A stretch of DNA of 64,000 nucleotides from Algoriphagus chordae (GCF_003254055.1 NZ_QKZT01000021.1:23752-87751); one strand, 5' to 3'; positions 27,904-37,695 are shown, counted from the stretch's first letter. Program-made: numbers and translations. The notes: a model not told the origin generated them from the sequence alone.

Positions 27904-30900
27904 TTAAAATGTCACATTAAGTCCAAAGGAAATCTTCCTAATAAATGGATAATTACCTCCATTGTTGATGCCTGTTAAATCAGCATCAAGACCATCTGGT
28001 AAATGATCAAAATTCAAGAGGTTTTCTCCCGAAACATACACTCTGAATCGTGTGATTTTGAGTCTATCTAATAAATTATCACTCAAAGAATACCCGAGTG
28101 TAATATTCTGCAATCTGAGGTAAGCCCCGTTAGCCAGATATTTAGATTGAACTCTTCTGCTATTGCCATAATTTCCACCACCATTTGGATAGTTTCTAGG
28201 GTAAAAAGCATCCGTATTATCTGGAGTCCAGTAATCCAACTGATGATTATAAATCGTAGTAAATTCAAACGTATATGGAAAATAAACTGGGTTATTGATC
28301 CACACATCACGCTTGCCTATGCCCCTAATGAAAATAGACAAATCAAAGTTGGAATATGTAAGAGATCCATTCACCCCGTACTCCATTCCTCTGGTGGAAT
28401 TACCGATAACTGATCTATCTCCTGGATCATCTAGGGTACTGTTTCCTGTGAAAATCTCTCCGTCTCCATCGAGATCTACATATTTGATATCACCTGGATT
28501 TTGGTTTACCCCGTTATAGGAAGGCACTCCATCTTTCAATTCTCCATTTAGAAGATTTGCATCCAAAGAACCATCTACGAAATCATCCACTGTATAGTAA
28601 CCATCAGTAGTAAAGCCCCAGATTTCATTCAAGTTTTGACCAACATAATATTGGCTAAGCAATCCAGCTTCATTTTGGAATCTGGTGATCTCTGTATTAT
28701 TGTTGTATAAGTTAAAACCTACAGTATAGCTTAATCTATCGAAATTCTCTCTCCACTTGACGTCCAATTCCCAACCCACTGTCTTCAGGTCAGCTACGTT
28801 TTGAAGTGGAGCACTTGCTCCGAGTGAAGCTGGCAATTGAGAGCCTGCAGAAAGCATATCCAAAGTCTGTCTGTTGTACCAATCAAACGTGGTAAATAGC
28901 TTGTTCTCAAATAAGCCAAAATCAACACCAATATTGGTAGTTCGCACGGCTTCCCAAGAATAATTAGCACTAACTAGCCCAGGAGCGCTTAAACTAACAG
29001 CGCGAACTCCAGAATCATTATCTATCCAAGCCACATTTGAAGAATTCATTGTAGGCAGATAAGGATAATTCCCCCATGCTCCTTCTACGGCCTGATTTCC
29101 TATTTCTCCCCATGAGGCTCTCAATTTTAGTTCAGTAATCGCTCTAGCCACACCAGCCATAAATGGCTCTCTACTCACTTTCCATGCTCCAGATAAAGAA
29201 GGAAAGAAACCGAAACGATTTCCTTCTGGGAATCTAGAAGAGCCATCGTATCTACCGTTCACCTCAAGAAGGTACTTTTCTTTGAATTGATAATTTGCTC
29301 TAGCAAAGAAACCTACTATTCCATAATCTGTATAGAAATCACTAACATTCACCACTCCAGTAGCCGTAGAAAGGCCTGGATTGGATGGTGAAATCAGTTC
29401 CTGTCTAGAGGCATTGAATCCTTCACGAACGGACACCTGCTGGTTCATCCCTACCATGAAATCTAATACATGCTCCCCAAAGTTCTTATTGTATTTACCA
29501 TAGGCATTTATTGCATGGTAATTCCTCTTATTTGAACTTGTGAAGTAAGAAGAAGCGCCTGGGTTATATGGGGTGATAGAAAGAGTTGCTGGGTTGATCA
29601 TCGTAGGAGTAAAAGAAGGAGAACTGATCTCATCTCTACTTTTCTCAAAGGTATATTCAGCATTGATTTCCATTCCCGCTAAAGGCTTATATGATCCTTT
29701 GAAAAAGAATCTAATTACCTCTTCAAAATTCTCACGCTCCGGAGAATATTTGATAAGGTTGGCAGGAGTAGCAAAAGGTATCTCTTCAGTACCGCCCAAA
29801 TTGTCACTACCAATAGGAGTAGCAGAATGAAAGTTGATTGCACTGTAATATAAACTACTCCAGTTGCCTCCAATTGGCCCAGTTCTCAAGCCGTTTTTGT
29901 AAAAACTATTGAAAGTTGTAGTAATCTTAGGACTGATCTGTGTAGTAAGATCCACATTTGCAGTGTATCTCCTATAGCTATCCTTATCCGTCACCATAAT
30001 TCCATCCTCATCATTGAATCCTAAGGAGATACGGTAAGAGGTTTTTTTACTGCCACCCTTCACAGATAAAGAATGAATTTGCTCGAATCCATTTGTTCCT
30101 AAAAACTCTCCGTATAGGTCGTTCTCACGCGTATAATATCTCAGCCCATTTGGATCGGTAATATATCCTTCAGGATAGGCACTAGGGTTGGCATTATAAT
30201 CATTGATATATCCCATCCAATCTGACACATTCTGACCAGTCCAGTATGTCTGCTGCCCCCAGTCGTCCAATGCTGACACAAAGTCTAATGGAGAAGCTTT
30301 TTCAGGCAAGGTACTTGGTTGAGTAAAACCAAAGTTATTGGAGTACTCCAACTTCATAGGTTGTTCAAACCCACCTGTTTTGGTAGTAATCAAAATCACT
30401 CCAAACGCAGCTTCTGCACCATAAATAGAAGCAGCAGAAGCATCTTTCAATACTACTACATCTTCAATATCCCTTGGGTTGACATCATCCAAACTCATCG
30501 GAACGTTGTTCACCAATACAAGTGGTGATCCTCCATTGATAGAAGTGAACCCTCGTATATTGATATTCGTGCCTGATCCAGGCTGACCACTACCATAAGT
30601 AATCTGTAAACCTGGCACTGTGCCTTGAAGCGCTTTTGCAGCGTCAGTCACAGGTCTATCTCCTAGCACCTTGTCCATTTTGACAGCAGTAACAGCTCCA
30701 GAAATATCCTCACGTTCCTTGCTACCAAAACCAACAACAACTACTTCATCCAATCCTGCGAAATCTTCCACCATGATGATATCAACACTACTTCTAGCGC
30801 CTACTTCTATTTCTTGCTTTTTAAAGCCAATAAAGCTCACTACAAGTACGGCTCCTTCATCAGGAACAGAAAGCGTATAGTTTCCGTCCAAATCTGTGAT

Positions 30901-31389
30901 CGTACCCGCTACACTTCCTTTGAGCAAAATGTTTACCCCAGGTATTCCCAGACCATCTTCATCTGTGATTTGTCCAGTAATTTCCTTTTCTACTGGTTCT
31001 TCTTGCACCTTTCTTACTTTGGTAGCCGGGATAGCAGAATTCACACTTATGGTCTCATTGACCTGCTTAAATTTCAGCTGGGATTGCTGTGCGATTTCGC
31101 CGAGAAAAGTCGCCACTGAAGCACGACTATTCTTCAAAATCACATTTCTGGACAGATCCACCACCTCATCAGTAAAGAAAAAGGTGAAAGTGGTTTTCTG
31201 TTCAATCTCTCTGAAAGCGTCCTTAATCGACAGCTCTCTTGGTTGCATCGAAATCACAACCTTCTCTATATCACCAGCTTGAAGCAGATCATTTGCGGAA
31301 GCAGTCGAAAAGACTGACATCCCCAACATAAGCACTGCAATAAGGCTTAGATTTAGAAACGGACTTAAAACACGTAAACTTTTAATCAT
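27904..31389 (-). CDS. SusC/RagA-family TonB-linked receptor with N-terminal STN signalling domain
   Basis: 1161 aa. After a signal peptide (about 1-33, ending STASA) an STN domain covers about 45-115 (VVISMQPRELSIKDAFREIE, then NVILKNSRASVATFLGEIA). A CarboxypepD-like domain with EITGQITDEDGLGIPGVNILL is at about 138-215. The plug domain carries DEVVVVGFGSKERE (TonB-box-like), NIRGFTSINGG and VLKDASAASIYGAEAAFG, and a large barrel ends in ISFGLNVTF. It imports glycan fragments across the outer membrane using TonB energy. The STN domain, together with the FecR and sigma genes upstream, indicates that it also signals ligand arrival to the anti-sigma factor. Confidence 0.95.
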   Translation of the reverse strand: MIKSLRVLSPFLNLSLIAVLMLGMSVFSTASANDLLQAGDIEKVVISMQPRELSIKDAFREIEQKTTFTFFFTDEVVDLSRNVILKNSRASVATFLGEIAQQSQLKFKQVNETISVNSAIPATKVRKVQEEPVEKEITGQITDEDGLGIPGVNILLKGSVAGTITDLDGNYTLSVPDEGAVLVVSFIGFKKQEIEVGARSSVDIIMVEDFAGLDEVVVVGFGSKEREDISGAVTAVKMDKVLGDRPVTDAAKALQGTVPGLQITYGSGQPGSGTNINIRGFTSINGGSPLVLVNNVPMSLDDVNPRDIEDVVVLKDASAASIYGAEAAFGVILITTKTGGFEQPMKLEYSNNFGFTQPSTLPEKASPLDFVSALDDWGQQTYWTGQNVSDWMGYINDYNANPSAYPEGYITDPNGLRYYTRENDLYGEFLGTNGFEQIHSLSVKGGSKKTSYRISLGFNDEDGIMVTDKDSYRRYTANVDLTTQISPKITTTFNSFYKNGLRTGPIGGNWSSLYYSAINFHSATPIGSDNLGGTEEIPFATPANLIKYSPERENFEEVIRFFFKGSYKPLAGMEINAEYTFEKSRDEISSPSFTPTMINPATLSITPYNPGASSYFTSSNKRNYHAINAYGKYNKNFGEHVLDFMVGMNQQVSVREGFNASRQELISPSNPGLSTATGVVNVSDFYTDYGIVGFFARANYQFKEKYLLEVNGRYDGSSRFPEGNRFGFFPSLSGAWKVSREPFMAGVARAITELKLRASWGEIGNQAVEGAWGNYPYLPTMNSSNVAWIDNDSGVRAVSLSAPGLVSANYSWEAVRTTNIGVDFGLFENKLFTTFDWYNRQTLDMLSAGSQLPASLGASAPLQNVADLKTVGWELDVKWRENFDRLSYTVGFNLYNNNTEITRFQNEAGLLSQYYVGQNLNEIWGFTTDGYYTVDDFVDGSLDANLLNGELKDGVPSYNGVNQNPGDIKYVDLDGDGEIFTGNSTLDDPGDRSVIGNSTRGMEYGVNGSLTYSNFDLSIFIRGIGKRDVWINNPVYFPYTFEFTTIYNHQLDYWTPDNTDAFYPRNYPNGGGNYGNSRRVQSKYLANGAYLRLQNITLGYSLSDNLLDRLKITRFRVYVSGENLLNFDHLPDGLDADLTGINNGGNYPFIRKISFGLNVTF

Positions 31390-31456
31390 AGCGCATCATT
31401 TATTGTTAGGTTTATTAATTGCAATTATCACTTGTATTCTACAGTTATTTAAACAG

Positions 31457-32491
31457 TTAGTCTTTGTTAAAATCAACAAATACTGTATCCTTATTTATTT
31501 TATAGTTGAAGTAATTTGAATAACTAAGCACTTCTAAAACATTATCTAAGCTTTCTCCTTCTTGAAACTTACCTAAACCCTTAGCCTTAGTCATATTTCC
31601 TGTTACTTCGATTTTCACTCCATACCATCGCTCCAGGTATTTGAATATCTCCTGAAAACCTTGATTCTTGAATTCTAAAACCCCTTGAGTCCACTGTGTT
31701 TCTCGAGTGATATCACCATTCTTTTTCTCAAAATCCCCCCTCTCATTTGACAAGACAGCCTTTTCTCCTGGCACTAGGATTAAGGCCTCATTACTATCTA
31801 TATTATCAACTTTCACTTTTCCCTCGACCAGCAACACCTCAACGCTATTCTCATTTGCATAGGCCTTGATATTAAAAATAGTCCCAAGAGCTTCTGTATT
31901 TAACCCGGAGCTTTTGATCACAAAGGGATGTAAACTATCCTTTGCCACGGTGATATATGCCTCTCCTATCAGCTCAATATTTCTGTTAACCGCAAAGTCT
32001 TCTTGATACACGATGGAACTTTCAGAGTTCAATGATACCAGAGAACCATCTGGCAAATGAAATTTTGATTTCACACCCGAAGGATTACTTCTAGTGATAA
32101 TTTTAGGCTGAGGCTCCCTCTGCTGAGTCGAACCGGAATTATTCGCTTTGAAAAAGACAAAGGGAATTAAGACTACTAAGGCTACTATGGCAGCTACACT
32201 TAGCCATGAGGGAAAATGATTTCTAGGTGAAAAATTGACTTCCTTAGCTTGCTTGTTGTCAGGCTTTTGCTGTTCATAACCCGCCTTTTCAGCATTGATT
32301 TTCTGCAGTATTGTCTGACTATCCCAAGCTGGATAATTACTGTTTCCCCGCTTACTATTCCAAGCTCTATCAATTCTAGAATCTAAATAAGCAGCACCTT
32401 CCTCAGTATTCAGCCAAGCACAGAATACTGTCGCTTCTGGCTCAGACATTCTGCCTTCAAAAAATTCCTTAAACTGTTTATCCTTGTCCAT
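31457..32491 (-). CDS. FecR-family anti-sigma factor
   Basis: 344 aa. The cytoplasmic N-terminal region (about 1-95, with EFFEGRMSEPEATVFCAWLN) binds the sigma factor. One membrane helix (WLSVAAIVALVVLIPFVFF, about 95-113) follows. A FecR domain (about 135-235: RSNPSGVKSKFHLPDGSLVSL, LGTIFNIKAY, VLLVEGKVKV) and a DUF4974-type C-terminal domain (EIFKYLERWYGVKIEV) lie in the periplasm. It should hold the neighbouring sigma factor inactive until the SusC STN domain contacts it. It lies 67 bp before susC in the same direction. Confidence 0.92.
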   Translation of the reverse strand: MDKDKQFKEFFEGRMSEPEATVFCAWLNTEEGAAYLDSRIDRAWNSKRGNSNYPAWDSQTILQKINAEKAGYEQQKPDNKQAKEVNFSPRNHFPSWLSVAAIVALVVLIPFVFFKANNSGSTQQREPQPKIITRSNPSGVKSKFHLPDGSLVSLNSESSIVYQEDFAVNRNIELIGEAYITVAKDSLHPFVIKSSGLNTEALGTIFNIKAYANENSVEVLLVEGKVKVDNIDSNEALILVPGEKAVLSNERGDFEKKNGDITRETQWTQGVLEFKNQGFQEIFKYLERWYGVKIEVTGNMTKAKGLGKFQEGESLDNVLEVLSYSNYFNYKINKDTVFVDFNKD

Positions 32492-32716
32492 TAGGTTTAT
32501 TTAATTAACCCGGATCATGAATTAGAATTCGTAGGAGAATGGAGACTACAAGAATATCCGCTTAGATAAATTTGGTAGCTCTAATTCGTAATAGATTTTC
32601 TATTACATATTTCGGGTTCAGTATATATAGACCCGAACAGAGATAAAGTCCCGGTGGAAATGTGAAAAAACTTAAAATATTCTATCTCATCTGAGATTTA
32701 ACTCAAAATAATAGTG

Positions 32717-33310
32717 CTAATAATCACAAAAAACCGATATCCATAAGACAAAAAACGCAATAACATCCTGTTCCAACATTCTACTTCTCAAATACTTATT
32801 AGCCTCAGCCAATTGATTTTTGACAGTTTTCTTCGAAATATGAAGTTGTTCAGCTATTTCATCCAGAGAAAGTAACTCTGTCCTTTTTAGGAGAAAAATC
32901 TGCTTTTGCCGTGGCGGTAGGTTATTTACTTCTTTAAGAGAAGCTTCCAGCATTTCTGCATAGATAAAATCTTCCTCGATAGAATTCCGAATTTCTGCAC
33001 CATCAACCATCAATTCAGACTTTTGAAGTGATTTTCTGGCATTTTGTTGCACTAAACGTATTACCAGAGATTTTAGAATAGCCAGCAAATAGGCATTGAA
33101 GCTCAAGGAAGGATCCAATCGCTCTCGGTTTTTCCAAATCTTGATGAAAGTCTCCTGTACTACTCCTTCAGCATCTTCATGATCCAGATTCATTTTTCTA
33201 GAAGTGTTATAAATCTTCCTAGCGTACTTGCTGTATAAATAATTAAATGCAGTCTCTGAACCCAATTTGAGCTCATTTACATACGCTGCATCATCATCCA
33301 AAACTCTCAT
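32717..33310 (-). CDS. ECF RNA polymerase sigma-70 factor (FecI-like)
   Basis: 197 aa. Region 2 is visible at about 20-90 (AFNYLYSKYARKIYN, EDAEGVVQETFIKIWKNRERL). Region 4 is at about 130-185 (NLPPRQKQIFLLKRTELLSLDEIAEQLHISKKTVKNQLAEANKYLR), with a clear helix-turn-helix. A short hydrophobic tail (IAFFVLWISVFC) ends the protein, as in many Bacteroidetes PUL sigma factors. It directs polymerase to the susCD promoter and is controlled by the FecR gene 225 bp downstream. Confidence 0.93.
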   Translation of the reverse strand: MRVLDDDAAYVNELKLGSETAFNYLYSKYARKIYNTSRKMNLDHEDAEGVVQETFIKIWKNRERLDPSLSFNAYLLAILKSLVIRLVQQNARKSLQKSELMVDGAEIRNSIEEDFIYAEMLEASLKEVNNLPPRQKQIFLLKRTELLSLDEIAEQLHISKKTVKNQLAEANKYLRSRMLEQDVIAFFVLWISVFCDY

Positions 33311-33474
33311 TAACTTAAGTATTCTTTGCTACTTTGAGCATTCTTTAGAACACTAATTAACACATATTATCCGACTATCTAGTACTTTTGGACTAAAATT
33401 GAAGCCTAGTAAAACCGAAAGGATCGCAATTACCTATCTGTCCCTCAGCTTGTTTCACCACGACAATTCTTTTC

Positions 33475-33723
33475 TCAGCAACAATCGTATTTACACAATC
33501 CATCGCCAGAGATCAATGTATCCTGAATATATTTGTGAAATGAATTTCCAGTACTTTCATTCACGATGGCGACTCCTCCCTGGGCATATTTTGTATTGGA
33601 CTCATCTTTGTTTGCCTTAGTAACGATAAAAATCCTTTTATCACTAAGTTTTCCTGCAATCTTCGCCACAAAGGTCAAACCCGCAACGCCAGAGCCTATC
33701 ACCAAAAAATCAGTTGTAATCAT
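33475..33723 (-). pseudogene. nadB: L-aspartate oxidase remnant (5' part only)
   Basis: 82 codons matching only the N terminus of NadB. The FAD Rossmann motif VIGSGVAGL, IVTKANKDESNTKYAQGGVA and DTLISGDGLCK are all close to the family pattern. Similarity stops right after GDGLCK and the frame closes; an intact enzyme has about 520 residues. It starts ten bases after the nadA remnant, the normal nadA-nadB order, so this is a decayed operon fragment. No function is expected. Confidence 0.8.
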
Positions 33724-33732
33724 TTCTTCAGC

Positions 33733-34085
33733 TTATGACAGTTGTAGCATTCGTTCAATGGGCAAAATGGACTTTTCTATAATACCATCCGAGACCTCAA
33801 TTTCAGGTGATTCATATAGCAGACAATCGTAAGTTTTTTGAAGTGTATTTATCTTCATGTAGCTACACTCACTACAGGCACAGGTATTATCAGCCTCAAT
33901 ATGAGCGGGAATTAATTGCTTAAGTGGCACTTCCTTCTGCATCTCGTTAAGGATTCCTAATTCCCTAGCAACAATAAACTTTTGTCTCGAACTAGCCTTC
34001 AATTAATTGATCATTCCGTCTGTAGAACCTACATAATTTGCGGTCTTTAAAATATGCTCTTCAGACTTACAGCCAAGGTGATTAA
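33733..34085 (-). pseudogene. nadA: Quinolinate synthase remnant (3' part, internal stop)
   Basis: The reverse-strand frame reads HLGCKSEEHILKTANYVGST, DGMIN, then stop TAA (34003-34005), then LKASSRQKFIVARE and IEADNTCACSECSYMKINTL to a normal NadA C terminus (PIERMLQ). The VGST motif and the CxxC cluster region of the 4Fe-4S site are recognisable. The N-terminal two thirds are missing. A TTG after the stop could begin an 89-codon frame, but it would lack the active site. This is a broken gene beside a broken nadB. Confidence 0.82.
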
Positions 34086-34182
34086 GTTGGAAATCATTAA
34101 ACAGAGCGACTTTGAAGGACGGAGGCTCCATAACCCTATTGGCTTCGCGCTAAGATGTAATTGCTGTGTTTGCTAGCTTTAA

Positions 34183-35403
34183 TCAAAGTGTGGAAATAGC
34201 AAGAGAAGCAGTTTTAATACTGGTACTCTCTTCACTTATCGATGTCCAAGCAAAATATAGCCTATCGCCTACTTTCTCCATTTGAGGAAAACCACTCTTT
34301 CTAGCTGGGTCCATTTGCGTCACTACTACGGGAGCATATTTTTCACCTGAAGTCCCAACTTTCAAAACTTTCAAATAAGTTTCTCCATTTTCGGTTTCCA
34401 TCCAGCTTACGACCGCCAAGTTATCGTCCAACAAGTCCACATCTACTCTTCCCAAAGCTTCCATTCCACTTACCTGTATTGGCTCTCCAAAGCTTTCTCC
34501 TCCATCTGAGGAAAAGGCGACTTTTACAGCTGGCTTATTATTCACCCCCGTAAACCAAGCTACAACTACTTCATTACCTTGCGCATCTACTTTAGGCCCA
34601 TTGACTGGACAGCCATTTATTTCCCAGCCATCCTCATACACTGCTTGTGGAGCCGTCCATTCTCCATTCACATACCGAGTGATAGCAATATCCCTCAGCT
34701 CTTCTTCTGAACGATCCCTATAAATTACAATAGGGCCATTATCAGTAATAGCGGCAGTTGTTTGACAGCAATCACAGGTCTTTGCATCCAGTAGAGCTTC
34801 ATCATATATAGCGCCATCCTGACCTACTCTGGCAGCTCTGATAGACATAGCACCGTTATGTCCAGAGTGCCCATGATCCATCGACGAGGCGGTATTTCTA
34901 CCATCTAACCAGGCTACAAAAAATGAATCATCCCTATATGGGACAGCCGATACGAATCCATGTTCGGTAAATGTAGAGTCTGTGTGAAGCGGCAATCCAA
35001 GTGCCCAGTCGGATGAACCTTTAGGAAGTACATTCAACTTCACATCATACGAAAATTTCTCCTTGGATGATTTTTGCAGAAAATGAGTTAATAAATTCCC
35101 ATTATTCTCAGTTATGGATGGGAAATCTGCCCAATTGATAAACCAATCGACTCCTTCCAAAACAGTCTCTGGTTGCGACCAAGTTGCCCCTTCCAAATGG
35201 GAATACATAAGTTGGGAAGTAGAGTCATCCAGTGTTTTGACCCAGGACATCATGAGACCTTCAGAGCCCGAAAACAAATAAGGAAGAGCGCTTTCTCCAT
35301 CTTCAGGAAAAGGAATATTCTGAAAAGGTTCTACTTTCGGAGTACTGCATGATACGCCAAATACTATTGTAAAGAATAGACAAACTTTCGCGATTTTCCC
35401 CAT
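34183..35403 (-). CDS. Sialidase-fold beta-propeller lipoprotein with CxCC motif
   Basis: 406 aa with a lipoprotein signal (lipobox FGVSCSTP, Cys19). The body has repeated propeller-like segments (SWSQ/PQAVYEDGWEI, VKVAFSSDGGESFGEPI with an Asp-box-like SSDGGESF) as in BNR/sialidase-fold proteins. True sialidase catalytic residues are not evident. A cluster TCDCCQTTAAI near residue 211 and a second Cys (NGCPVNGP) are notable. His-rich SSMDHGHSGHNGA precedes them, so a metal site is possible. Its start overlaps the stop of the TlpA gene by one base (TAATG), so the two are translated together. Confidence 0.72.
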   Translation of the reverse strand: MGKIAKVCLFFTIVFGVSCSTPKVEPFQNIPFPEDGESALPYLFSGSEGLMMSWVKTLDDSTSQLMYSHLEGATWSQPETVLEGVDWFINWADFPSITENNGNLLTHFLQKSSKEKFSYDVKLNVLPKGSSDWALGLPLHTDSTFTEHGFVSAVPYRDDSFFVAWLDGRNTASSMDHGHSGHNGAMSIRAARVGQDGAIYDEALLDAKTCDCCQTTAAITDNGPIVIYRDRSEEELRDIAITRYVNGEWTAPQAVYEDGWEINGCPVNGPKVDAQGNEVVVAWFTGVNNKPAVKVAFSSDGGESFGEPIQVSGMEALGRVDVDLLDDNLAVVSWMETENGETYLKVLKVGTSGEKYAPVVVTQMDPARKSGFPQMEKVGDRLYFAWTSISEESTSIKTASLAISTL

Positions 35404-35915
35404 TAGTGAAGCTCTGTAAGTTCTTTGATCGTTAGTTCAGAATCCCAATCCATCTTACCTGACATCTCCATGACCTTCTCCCCTTTTTCGTTTAAAATGA
35501 ATGTGGCTGGCAGAGCGTATATTTTCAAATCAGATAATGCCCCTTCATATCTTACAAACTGAAAATCGAAGCCCTTTTTCTTTTGAAACTCAATAATTTC
35601 TTCCAAGGATTCCTCCGACACTAAGAGCAGTTGGTAGTTTTCCTTTTCCAGAAAAGGTTTGACCTGCTCCAAATCCGGCAACTCTTCTAAACAGGGTTTG
35701 CACCAGGTAGCCCAAAAGTGAAGCAAAACTCGTTTCCCCTTGAAATCTGAAATAGCAATAGTATTTCCCTCCAGATCCTTAAAAAGCAGGCTATTTATTG
35801 AGCTTCTATCTGAAGAAACCTTCTCAGCAGCACTAGTAGAGATGGAGCTTGTACTTTGTTCACATCCCATGAGAGACATTAGCAAGAAAACCACAACCAA
35901 GAAACGATTCATCAT
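35403..35915 (-). CDS. TlpA/ResA-like thioredoxin lipoprotein
   Basis: 170 aa with a lipobox (LMSLMGCEQ, Cys18); a second ATG one codon in is an equal start choice. The thioredoxin-fold domain has the redox motif WATWCKPC (near residue 72) after LHFWATW, and the cis-proline ALPATFILN. It acts in the periplasm as a thiol reductant. Because it is translationally coupled to a lipoprotein with a CxCC cluster, that protein is its likely client. Confidence 0.88.
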   Translation of the reverse strand: MMNRFLVVVFLLMSLMGCEQSTSSISTSAAEKVSSDRSSINSLLFKDLEGNTIAISDFKGKRVLLHFWATWCKPCLEELPDLEQVKPFLEKENYQLLLVSEESLEEIIEFQKKKGFDFQFVRYEGALSDLKIYALPATFILNEKGEKVMEMSGKMDWDSELTIKELTELH

Positions 35916-36136
35916 ACATTGACTTGAAGATCAGGACAGGATCAAAAGCCTGAACTAGATTAGGTAATAGTCAGCGAAGATATCAAAATTAAATGTGTCA
36001 AGCTTGTCACTGAAAGATCTTCTCAATTATTGGAAACTGTAACCAACTATTGATTAGCTGTACAACTGACTAAATCCAACTCAGTGATACCTTGGACACT
36101 AGGTGATAGCCCAAGTTGGCAACTCTCATTCCCGTC

Positions 36137-37627
36137 CTATTTTGCTTGCTTTGAAAAGAGATTAGTCAAAAGGAAACCCACAATAAAAATCGTAAGCGTC
36201 CCCATCACAATAGTAAGATTGGTATGAAGTGTATTTTGAAAACCTTCTAAACTCGTGCCGCTTAACAGGACTGGAGAAAGACTCATCCAGCCAATTACCA
36301 CTACTCCACATAGAACGCCGATAGCAGCTGCCTTGCTCGTGGCTCTTTTCACCACAAAACCCAGCAAGAATAAGCCTAATATCCCACCGCTGAAAATCGA
36401 TGATAGTGCCCACCAAGCCTCTAGAGCGCTGGTAACACCATTGAATGCCAATGCGACTACTATACTCAGACCTCCCATAACAAATGAGCTGATCCACAAA
36501 ACTCGCATGGACTGCTTCTCAGTGGCATTTTTGTTTATATATTTTCGATAATGGTCTGAAAGAAAAACTGTCGCTGAACTGTTGATACTAGTAGAAACTG
36601 TGCTCATCCCAGCAGCAAAAATAGAGGCTATCAAAATACCAGTAACTCCCACAGGAAGGCCAGAAACAATAAAATAAGGAAAGACCTTATCCGCATTCTC
36701 TACCAACTGCAGGTCTGCAGGTAATAAGTCTGGAAACGCCTGGTAATAGGAAAAAAGAGCTGTTCCGATAAAGAAAAATAATAAGGAAACAGGCACATAT
36801 AGTAAGCTTCCCAACCACGTGGATTTCACGGCTTCCTTTTCAGTTTTGGCGCTGAGGTAGCGTTGAATATAACTTTGATCAATGCCAAAATTCTGTAGGT
36901 TGATAAATAGACCATAAATCAAAATCATCCAAAAGGTTGATTCCACAAAATTGAATTTGAAGCTTCCCAAGCTAAATTTATCAGCTTCGGCAGCAATGCT
37001 AAACACCTGTCCTGGTCCATTAGGCATGGAAAACAGAATCACCACTACACAAAGTAATGCTCCTCCTATCAGCACAATCCCCTGAATAGCATCCGTCCAG
37101 ATCACTGCCTCTATCCCTCCTAACATGGCATAAACCATAACACAGATACCAGTACAAATGATGATCATCGGAATACTCCAGCCGAAGAGTGCGTTCATTG
37201 GCAAGGCCAGCAAATACATAATGGCGCCCATGCGAGCCAGCTGAGTCAACAAATAACAGATAGACGCATACACTCTTGCCCAAGAGCCGAAGCGTGTTTC
37301 CAAGTAATAATAAGCCGACTCGCTTTTTAACTTTCTATAGAGCGGCACGAAATATTTAACCGCAATCCAAGCAGCAATAGGAATAGACAAGCTAAACACA
37401 AAGCCATTCCAATTGGACTTGAAGGCATTTCCTGGAAGTGCAAGAAAGCTGATACTGCTAACGAATGTGGCGAAGATCGACATGCCAATAGCCCAACTCG
37501 GAAGCCTTCCACCTCCAGTGGTATATTCCAAGGCTGTTCTTTTCCGGAAGGAAAATGAAATTCCAAACAGCACTATAGCTGCCATATAAACTAAAAATAC
37601 AATTAAATCTATAATGGGTAAATCCAT
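36137..37627 (-). CDS. Sodium:solute symporter (SSS family)
   Basis: 496 aa with about 13 hydrophobic segments. Family features include the TTGGGRLPSWAIGMSIFATFVSSISFLALPG opening region (split here: GGGRLPSWAIG, then ATFVSSISFLA) and AGMSTVSTSINSSATVF in the middle, which forms the sodium-site helix. It is an inner-membrane importer of a sugar or sugar acid. It is the last gene of a four-gene run, 68 bp after the DHDPS-family lyase gene, which suggests it imports that enzyme's substrate. Sialic acid transporters belong to this family, but the sequence alone does not decide. Confidence 0.9.
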   Translation of the reverse strand: MDLPIIDLIVFLVYMAAIVLFGISFSFRKRTALEYTTGGGRLPSWAIGMSIFATFVSSISFLALPGNAFKSNWNGFVFSLSIPIAAWIAVKYFVPLYRKLKSESAYYYLETRFGSWARVYASICYLLTQLARMGAIMYLLALPMNALFGWSIPMIIICTGICVMVYAMLGGIEAVIWTDAIQGIVLIGGALLCVVVILFSMPNGPGQVFSIAAEADKFSLGSFKFNFVESTFWMILIYGLFINLQNFGIDQSYIQRYLSAKTEKEAVKSTWLGSLLYVPVSLLFFFIGTALFSYYQAFPDLLPADLQLVENADKVFPYFIVSGLPVGVTGILIASIFAAGMSTVSTSINSSATVFLSDHYRKYINKNATEKQSMRVLWISSFVMGGLSIVVALAFNGVTSALEAWWALSSIFSGGILGLFLLGFVVKRATSKAAAIGVLCGVVVIGWMSLSPVLLSGTSLEGFQNTLHTNLTIVMGTLTIFIVGFLLTNLFSKQAK

Positions 37628-37695
37628 ATATATCTAGAAATTTTGGGTGCAGGAAAAATCAGTTTCTCTTATAATATTAAGTAAATCGATCATAT

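Noticed and set aside
33733..34002. A short intact NadA-like gene starting at TTG
   Set aside because: The same frame continues upstream of the stop codon with recognisable NadA sequence (VGSTDGM), so this is a broken gene rather than a small one.
34183..35403. Active sialidase
   Set aside because: Only a propeller fold with an Asp-box-like repeat is seen. The arginine triad, Tyr/Glu pair and other catalytic landmarks could not be identified.
36077..36119. Hairpin after the sodium:solute symporter gene as a terminator
   Set aside because: CCAACT..AGTTGG pairs, but the loop is long and there is no T-run on the minus strand.
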